Positions 19,484-25,194 of a stretch of 25,194 nucleotides of DNA are shown here, one piece after another. Source of the DNA: Chara braunii (taxonomy: Eukaryota; Streptophyta; Charophyceae; Charales; Characeae). Each line of letters begins with the position of its first letter. Positions within the stretch are counted from its first letter, which is position 1. Location: the NCBI GenBank assembly GCA_003427395.1, contig BFEA01000101.1, forward strand, positions 2,723,680 to 2,748,873. The letters are read 5' to 3'. The notes beneath the pieces were generated by a model. The model was not told the origin of the DNA. It worked only from the letters and a program-made list of their open reading frames with translations, and did not search any database. Position numbers and translations under genes: made by a program.

Positions 19484-19763
19484 AAGTGGCCTGTGGCTCA
19501 GTGGTTAGGGTACCCGTTGTCAATGTGCATTGTGGTTTGAGGTTGTGGGTTTGAAACCCCGCACCTCTGCGCATAGAAACTGGCGGGCATATACATAATG
19601 GATGGTCATGGTCACTTGCGTTCCCCCTTGGGCTGATGCATGTAAGCTATTACAGACACTGCCTGCGCACCACCCAACGGATCGTCCATGGTGTTGGATG
19701 TTGGGTCTAAACTATGATTGGTTTGCTTGCTGTTCTTGGTCCATGGTTGTTCTCTGATAATCA
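19484..19763 (+). mobile_element. tRNA-derived SINE, family S1, copy 2
   Basis: A box TGGCTCAGTGG (19494-19504) and B box GGTTTGAAACC (within 19547-19560) are intact. The body matches copy 1 (6044-6296), including GTAAGCTATTACAGACACTG and GCACCACCCAACGG. It inserted about 25 bp after the A tail of tail copy 3. Confidence 0.88.
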
Positions 19764-19809
19764 TGCAATTGTTTCCGTCCCGTACAACACATCAAACAGA
19801 GTAGTTGTC

Positions 19810-19885
19810 ACTGTAGTAGCTCAGTAGGTTTTTGAGCTGAGAATTGTATGAAAGAGGTTGACAGTTCAAAACTGGATCACATCGA
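19810..19885 (+). mobile_element. tRNA-like sequence, candidate SINE head (family S3)
   Basis: TAGCTCAGTAGG (19817-19828) fits an A box and AGTTCAAAACT (19863-19873) fits a B box at tRNA-like spacing. Arm pairing is too poor for a functional tRNA. No second copy is seen in the window. Confidence 0.5.
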
Positions 19886-19889
19886 ACTA

Positions 19890-19937
19890 AGCGATATACA
19901 GAGTGTTGTTGAAAGCGATATACAAAGTGTTGTTGTC
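19890..19937. repeat. Two-copy 24-bp tandem repeat
   Basis: AGCGATATACAGAGTGTTGT and AGCGATATACAAAGTGTTGT start 24 bp apart, directly after the tRNA-like head. Confidence 0.85.
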
Positions 19938-19972
19938 TATCCTCCTTGTTCATGGTCACGGGTATCAGTCTA

Positions 19973-20370
19973 ACGGAACGGGCTCCAGGTATTCGCCCTG
20001 GGTTCAGTTGCCTGGCATCAAAGTTACCTTAGTACGGGCTTGTCGAGATGTTGAAACAGGCTCTAAGTATTAGCTCTGGATTCAGTTGAGGCTGGCATAG
20101 CAGTTACCGTAGAACGGACTTGTCGGGGTACTGGAACAGGCTTTGGGTGATGGATTTGGGGGTTTCACTCGTGGTTGATATAGCAGTTACATTAGTACAA
20201 ACTTATCGGGGTATCGGAACAGGTACTGGCCCAACTGGTTCTAGTTGTGTGGCTGACATAGCTGTTACCTTAGTACCAACTTATCAAGCTACCGGCATGG
20301 GCTGCAGGTACTGGTCAAGGGTCCAAAGTAGTGTGGCTGGAGTAGCTGTCACTCTAGTACTGACTAAGAT
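19973..20370. repeat. Diverged minisatellite, five copies of a 78-83-bp unit
   Basis: Unit starts are at about 19973, 20052, 20132, 20215 and 20293. Each unit carries GGAACAGG or a variant, a GTGGCTGACATAGCAGTTAC-like core and ACTTATCGGGGTA or a variant. Copies differ by many substitutions and a few bases in length, so the array is old. Confidence 0.85.
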
Positions 20371-20439
20371 TGTATGACGGGACAGAGGATGTTTTACTCT
20401 CTGTCTCATACTACAACTTGTCCTAGTTTTTAGGCTATC

Positions 20440-20443
20440 ACTT
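20440..20443. repeat. Left target-site duplication ACTT of the Ulp1 transposon
   Basis: ACTT precedes the left terminus AACTACGATTTCGTC. The same ACTT follows the right terminus at 24916-24919. Confidence 0.75.
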
Positions 20444-20497
20444 AACTACGATTTCGTCAAAACGGACATTTTTTATTTTTTGAACGAAATTGAAACT
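20444..20497 (+). repeat. Left terminal inverted repeat of the Ulp1 transposon
   Basis: It contains the blocks AACTACGATTTCGTCAAAAC, GGACATTTTTTA and TTGAACGAAAT. It pairs with 24862-24915. Confidence 0.9.
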
Positions 20498-21199
20498 TCA
20501 TTTTTTTCATTTTTTTTTAATTTTCAACCAGTTTTACTACCTCAGTATACAGGATACCATGGGTTTAATTATCGAATCATATTGCCTAAAATGCTCAATA
20601 TTTGCTTGGAAACTCAGTTTATTTGGATTGTGTACTATTTTTCAAGTTCACATAGTTCAAAATTTGAAGAGTTTCAAGTTTTTTTTTCCATGTAGTTAAC
20701 AAAACCGAATATTTTATTAACATTTTCAACATTTGTTTGATAAATGCGCGGGAAAAGGCATCAAATAAGCATTTTTGTTTTATTTTGCTACGCATTCATA
20801 AACAATTTTGTTAATGTATTCTCAAATCAACCTCCTTTTGGTAATATAATAAGATTTTTAATGCGTTTTACAACTGTCAATCTGTTTTTTTTGCCATACG
20901 TAGCAACAAAACGCCCCCACAATACTTGAAAACATTCAATGCACATCCATTTTCAACGATCAGTGTGCATTTTTTTTTTTTTCTCTGTTACTTTGCATAA
21001 CCTATCATATTTTTACGAGTTCGTCACAATAAATACACCGCAAATGGAATAAACAACTGGACATTTATCCAAATGCGAATGATATCTGTCATCGTTGCTC
21101 CATGTCTACTACTTAGCAACTTATCATCTTTAAATAAATATCCCTGCTCATACTCTCACATTTCCCTACTTTCATATCACTGACGGTTTCTATTTGTTG
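20498..21199. other. AT-rich left part of the transposon, no gene seen
   Basis: T-rich sequence with runs of 8-14 T. Open frames encode Phe-rich hydrophobic strings typical of AT-rich noise. Confidence 0.4.
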
Positions 21200-21571
21200 C
21201 ATTAATGATGAGAATCCACATGGTCGCATGGTTTGAGCCGTCCAACATGCATTTCGGGATAGGTGGAACTGACATGCTTTCAAAATCGGTTACGAAAGCG
21301 GACCAGCCTTCAAGTCTTTTGCCCTCGCACAACAATGTTTTTTTTTTTTTTTCTCGTGAACTTGCAAAGCTGCTTCATGACATTCCACATAATCTTGGAC
21401 TGTCCCCCTTTCTCCCTGTCTTCCATAAATTCGCACATCATACAAGTCGATCTCCGTGAACTTTACAACAACTACAAATAATTTACATCCACCAAGTTCA
21501 CATCTTACTCTTGACTCGTATTCGTATGAAAACCATCCGTTGGTTGTGGTGAGAGCTGCCCCTGCAGACAC
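21200..21571 (-). pseudogene. Possible coding remnant, minus strand, unrecognised
   Basis: Two minus-strand frames separated at an A/T run (21340-21354) read sensibly. One is at about 21355-21571 (DLYDVRIYGRQGERGTVQDY). The other is at about 21205-21335 (LEGWSAFVTDFESMSVPPIP, then KCMLDGSNHATMW). A homopolymer slip could join them. They lie downstream of, and on the same strand as, the pseudogene at 22101-23160 and may be its 3' part. No family is recognised. Confidence 0.3.
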
Positions 21572-22100
21572 TCGGATGTGAGTGACGCTTGCTATTTTTG
21601 TATAAGGTGCACCTTAATTTGTTTCTTTCCTGTTATAAGGTTGAGCACTATAACCCTGCAATATCGATGACATAATGTTGCTGAAAATTAGTAATTCGAC
21701 ATTTATCAACATTATTCCAACAACGAAATGGTAGTTTATAATACAACAACAAAGAATGACTAAAAAAAAATAAAAAAATTGTCGGTTTCATGCACCCACT
21801 GGTATATGCTTACTTTGAGCATGTAAATTACAAATGTTTGTGCTTTTTCAAAATTCATATATGCAGCGTAACTAGAAACAAAATAATAAACGAACAAACA
21901 CGAATAAACACAACAAAAAAACTTGACAACGTTCAACACACAATGTGAAACTGACGGGCGCTGCAATGCGTTATCAATTGTTATTTCCATAATTAGAAGA
22001 GTTTTTAACATATCTGCTCCAACGTCCGGAACACGTGTCAGCGATGAAGCGCATCGATTGTTGAAAATGTGTCCGCTATGACAAACGTGCTAATATGCTA

Positions 22101-23160
22101 CTAACTGCTATCCTGTTTGGTGTGAAGGATAAGAGGTAGAAAATTGGTTGCGTGTTTTATGTCTCCATAGTACGGACAATCTATCACTATTTTTTGTCTG
22201 GCACCCACTAACGGTAGTTCTTTTTGTCTCGACCGATGACACTGCTTCGAACGAGTCACTTCTTCCGTGTCACATTTTCTATGCTCGACTGTGAACACTA
22301 TCTCCTCACATTTATCAAAAAGGTAGTGAAGTTGCACATGCACCAAACTGTCAACCCTGTACACTAACTCTCTCCTAAGCGCCGCATCGATTTTTAACTG
22401 ATTCGGAAACTGTTCAAGTTTACTCGAACCCGCGGGGTCCCAAATTTCTTCCCGGGCAGTGAACAACACATTCATTTTCATCCCGGTGACCTTCGCTGCT
22501 GTAAAAAGTGTCACTATGGCCTTTGCCTCTATTGCATACTCGGATTCGACCATAGTAGTCCACGATCACCGGTGCGAGCAATTCTCTTCTGCCAATGGAA
22601 TGTCACGCGCACACTTTCTGTTTCTTCTTGTCTTTCGCGTCTCAATCCTGTTTCCTGCATACCTCCCCCCAATTTTCTAACATCTCCAAAGGATCAACAA
22701 CGTCTTTCCTCGATACAATGACGTCAACCTATTCCTTCTTTGTGTACAGGTACCATACATTTGATCCATTGTTGGACACAATCGACTCCTGTCCGTTGAC
22801 AAAACCCATGATTGGTAGAAGTTCTCCATCCGGTCCAACTTCGTTTTCGACATTTATATACTCATAATTCGCAAATTCATCGATGATCCCCACTGACCAA
22901 ATGTTAGTGCCTAAAATAATGAGATCCTTAATTGTTGATGAAACTTGACGAGAGGATCCGCTTCAACGCGAGCTTGTTTGACTGACTTCCATCCTGCAAG
23001 TTGAGTGTTTAGACAAACAAATTCACGAGTTTCATCATATTAGATTCTGAATATTTTAAACTATCACGTATGTTATACAATTCAAAAATGACAGAACTAC
23101 GAAAATACTCGACATAGCGTCTACTTGGCCCGTTCTTAACAACTACTGTCTCTCACACCT
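22101..23160 (-). pseudogene. Decayed unrecognised gene of the Ulp1 transposon
   Basis: The clearest part is an open frame at 22101-22553 (150 codons from a Met; MKMNVLFTAREEIWDPAGSS, LRRELVYRVDSLVHVQLHY). Upstream on the same strand, shifted by one base, a frame continues the coding character through 22560-22930 (LIILGTNIWSVGIIDEFANY, then LPIMGFVNGQESIVS, VWYLYTKKE), broken by TAG, TGA and TGA. A TTGCAG at about 23000 could be a 3' splice site. Beyond it, a frame at about 23030-23160 also looks coding (RYVEYFRSSVIFELYNIRDS). I read this as one multi-exon or long gene in decay, transcribed away from the Ulp1 gene. No nuclease motif or known domain is recognised. Confidence 0.5.
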
Positions 23161-23164
23161 CTCT

Positions 23165-23640
23165 CTACTACTTCATATTTTTATCCCCACCCTGCACGTT
23201 TACAATTTTCGGCTACACACATGCACATAATGTTTCATAAGAAGTAGAACTTGTATCCATAAAATAGTTATATTTTCTTAAATCGACAACCCCTCCTCGC
23301 AATGCTTCATATATTGTAGTCGGAAAAAAAAAAAAAATTGCATCTCCTCTACGATTATATTGTTACTGTTTTTCCCTTAAGTACAAGGTCTAACAACCCA
23401 TCCAGATCTTGTGACATACGGGGTTTCTCGCGGATGAGGTCGTGAACCTCACGGCAACTACGTAAATTCTCAGTTCTTATAAGCATCCCGCTCGTTTAAG
23501 GTAAGTTCTATCACATAGTACTGCAACAAATTGAATTCAAGAAACATGACTAGAAATGCAAGTATTGAAACAATAGCTTACATAAAGACATGATGCGTTG
23601 TCATGTGCAGCACAAACGATAATGTAGGATAACCGAAGGT
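23165..23640. other. Intergenic stretch between divergent genes of the transposon
   Basis: It has an A run at 23324-23337 and no credible gene. It could contain promoters for both directions, but I see no clear TATA pair. Confidence 0.35.
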
Positions 23641-23647
23641 GCAAAAA

Positions 23648-24445
23648 ATGATGGACCGTCCACTTGGCAACAACGAAGTTGACGAATCAGGAGATGAAGA
23701 CCCTCACGTGATTGCGAGTGCAAATTGGGAATAGAAACGTCATAGCAAGTTTGTTTAACGGAGACAAAAAAGAAGAATTAACGATGACAGTAACGATTTG
23801 AGTTTGCTAATGATAGAAAAAAAGTGGTTGAACGAGCAGATAATTAATTTTTATCTTAACCTTGTCCGACTGGACAATGCGTGTCGTGTGAAGCACCATA
23901 ATTGTGACTCGAAGAACGAGAATGTGGTTAGAACAGGAAAGGGGCGGATTCCTAGAACAACAGTTCTAAGCTTGTTTTTTTGCGCGAGACTATTTGATAG
24001 CGATATGAAGTTCGAGTACGAAAAGGTTCACAGGTGGTTCACAGAGGTCGTGATTAGTGACATAAATTTGATTATTTCACATTTCAACATCGCGCACAAC
24101 CAACATTGGACACTCGTAGTGGCAGACCTTAGGCGTATGAAAATTGAGTACTACGATTCGCTGACACCGAATGTTCAACTCGTGAGTACGGTGACAGGGG
24201 GGTTCGCAAGATTTCTGTACATGAGATCGGTCGAACAAGGTCAAGAAATTGACACGAAAAACTTTCATCATACATGGGTAGTGGAAGGCATTCCAAAGCA
24301 GCGCGACTTCAATGAATGCGGTGTGTTTATGCGGACATATGCGTCATTATTGGCGAGAGGGTTTCTTCCACCATTCACGTTCACATCAGATGACACAAAG
24401 GAACTACGATGCCGGATAACTTTCAACGTAGCTGTTGTGGAGTAG
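23648..24445 (+). CDS. Ulp1-type SUMO protease (peptidase C48), transposon-borne
   Basis: The open part, Met at 23798 to TAG at 24443-24445, encodes 215 residues covering a C48 catalytic domain. WLNEQIINFYLNLV (residues 10-23) is the typical opening. The catalytic set is visible as His103 in HWTLVV, Asp120 in EYYDSL, oxyanion Gln168 in PKQRDF and Cys174 in NECGVF. All key residues are present, so the domain could be active. It would cleave SUMO precursors or SUMO conjugates. The same frame continues upstream to tandem ATGs at 23648 and 23651 (MMDRPLGNNEVDESGDEDPH) but is cut by TAG at 23732-23734 and TAA at 23756-23758. An acidic N-terminal part has thus been lost, or an intron removes the stops. 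The domain opens only 10 residues after the Met at 23798, so a short active protein is possible. It is near the right inverted repeat and faces it. Confidence 0.88.
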
Positions 24446-24619
24446 AGAAATTTGTTCCGTTTACAATCGACGTTCAAACACATGAAATGACGATGCAGTG
24501 ATCATAAATAAATGTGATATAGGAAAAGAAAAATTTGTAAGTGTAACGAGGATCAATTATGCAGTTAACGAGAAATGTAACTGGTCGTGCAAGAAGGACA
24601 TCTTATGAAATGACATCTT

Positions 24620-24811
24620 ATCTCTTACCTCTTACTCCTCTCCCCCTTACCCCTTACTCCCTATCCCGTACCCCTTACCCCTCTACACCTTACCCCTTAC
24701 CCCTTACCCCTTACCCCTTACTCCTTACCCCCTACCCTTATCCCTTGCCCCTTACCCCCTACACCCTACCCCTTACCCCTTACCCCCCTACCCCTTACCC
24801 CTTACCCCCTT
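24620..24811. repeat. Degenerate array of the 7-bp repeat CCCCTTA
   Basis: About 190 bp are built from CCCCTTA with C-number variants and occasional CTCCTTA or CCCTTG units. Reverse-complemented the unit is TAAGGGG. It is not the plant telomere unit TTTAGGG. It lies 50 bp inside the right inverted repeat, so it may be a subterminal repeat of the transposon. The Pro/Leu/Thr/Tyr-rich frame across it is an artefact. Confidence 0.9.
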
Positions 24812-24861
24812 TTCCTATCACAAATAATTCACATATGAAGAAAAATACGGCAAAATCTTTG

Positions 24862-24915
24862 AGTTTCTATTTCGTTCAAGAAGTAAAAAATGTCCGTTTT
24901 GACGAAATCGTAGTT
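24862..24915 (-). repeat. Right terminal inverted repeat of the Ulp1 transposon
   Basis: Reverse complement of 20444-20497 with three mismatches by eye. Confidence 0.9.
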
Positions 24916-24919
24916 ACTT
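24916..24919. repeat. Right target-site duplication ACTT of the Ulp1 transposon
   Basis: Matches ACTT at 20440-20443. Confidence 0.75.
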
Positions 24920-24922
24920 GGG

Positions 24923-25041
24923 ATATCAACTCATCTATCAATTAGGGCATCAACTTACCTAGTATCAATTAGGGGTATCGATCCCCCTATCGACTAGGCT
25001 ATCACCTAGGCTATCTACTAGGCTATTAACTAGGCTATCAA
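24923..25041. repeat. 12-13-bp minisatellite, CTAGGCTATCAA-type unit
   Basis: Units such as TATCAACTCA, TATCAATTAGGG and ACTAGGCTATCA recur about ten times. The left flank of the transposon (CTAGTTTTTAGGCTATC, 20424-20439) carries one matching unit, which suggests the element landed inside this array. Confidence 0.75.
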
Positions 25042-25186
25042 CAACGATCTTAAACCACCAGTACCTCGCCCAGCTTGAAAAAGCCCACGCGGCCATTAAA
25101 GTGCCCCGTCGGGTGGGGTACCCACTTCCGTGCGACCGGTCGTCCCCCAAAAAGCGGGCATGAAAAAAAAAAAAAAAAAAAAAAAA
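25042..25186 (+). mobile_element. Short A-tailed retroposon-like sequence
   Basis: About 120 bp of GC-rich sequence (containing GTGCCCCGTCGGGTGGGGTA) end in 24 A at 25163-25186. The A tail suggests a SINE or a truncated LINE end. I recognise no tRNA, 5S or 7SL head and no other copy in the window. Confidence 0.4.
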
Positions 25187-25194
25187 CAAACCGA

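Larger units (their letters stand above)
20444..24915. mobile_element. 4472-bp DNA transposon carrying a Ulp1-type protease
   Basis: Terminal inverted repeats of 54 bp lie at 20444-20497 and 24862-24915. They begin AACTACGATTTCGTCAAAAC and differ at only three positions by eye. Flanks show a 4-bp ACTT duplication. The interior is clearly more AT-rich than its surroundings. It holds a Ulp1 peptidase gene (plus, 23798-24445, remnant from 23648) and a decayed divergent gene (minus, 22101-23160). A CCCCTTA array sits near the right end. Neither gene is a transposase I recognise. Other minus-strand frames at 21200-21570 may be further exon remnants. Ulp1-like proteases are known passengers of plant MULE and CACTA elements and of Ginger1, but the 4-bp duplication and AACTACG ends fit none of these as I remember them. 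Confidence 0.85.

Noticed and set aside
24620-24811. Interstitial plant telomere
   Set aside because: The unit is CCCCTTA, not CCCTAAA, and the array lies inside a transposon.
24559-24945. 128-codon frame rich in Pro, Leu, Thr and Tyr
   Set aside because: It is the CCCCTTA array read through, and it runs across the transposon end.
1-25194. CRISPR array, bacterial operon or prophage
   Set aside because: No regularly spaced repeats with unique spacers, no ribosome-binding sites and no bacterial gene layout. All recognisable content is eukaryotic.

Overview
This window looks like a gene-poor, repeat-rich nuclear segment of a large eukaryotic genome. A U2-snRNA-derived sequence makes it eukaryotic. 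A PIF/Harbinger transposase, an L1-type LINE with a C-terminal zinc-binding zf-RVT domain, and several tRNA-derived SINEs suggest the green-plant lineage. A charophyte alga such as Chara is my best guess from memory of protein style, and I cannot prove it here. I see no intact housekeeping gene. Almost everything I can support is a mobile element, often nested or decayed. One ambiguous base (n) lies at 1616.

Left part (1-7260): purine-rich GGA repeats (1-480); a truncated, A-tailed U2 snRNA copy (851-954); a dispersed repeat at 1043-1240 whose inverted partner is at 7030-7243; a tRNA-derived SINE head on the minus strand (about 1560-1685) with a partner at 6336-6445; an unrecognised open frame (about 2090-2459); a GA microsatellite; a PIF/Harbinger transposase pseudogene (3447-4748, minus); a LINE-tail fragment (5641-5750); and a second tRNA-derived SINE (6044-6296).

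Middle (7290-19458): two diverged direct copies of an unknown repeat unit, A (about 7290-11735) and B (about 16255-18464). Each has a TATA box and encodes the same unrecognised roughly 95-residue protein domain. Copy A is split, 3 bp upstream of its TATA box, by a 2074-bp foldback element (8146-10219) with inverted arms of about 450 bp and a 4-bp target duplication. Copy B preserves the matching empty site. A third, solo arm lies at about 12050-12355. Between A and B is a degenerate LINE (about 13330-16238), which copy B abuts or interrupts. The LINE-type 3' tail recurs at 12746-12882 and 19308-19458.

Right part (19484-25194): a second copy of the tRNA-derived SINE, another tRNA-like head, an 80-bp minisatellite, and then a previously unannotated-looking 4472-bp DNA transposon (20444-24915). 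It has 54-bp terminal inverted repeats (3 mismatches) and the target duplication ACTT. It carries a Ulp1-type SUMO-protease gene on the plus strand and a decayed, unrecognised gene on the minus strand. It sits in a 12-13-bp minisatellite and contains a subterminal array of a 7-bp CCCCTTA repeat. The window ends in a short A-tailed retroposon-like sequence.
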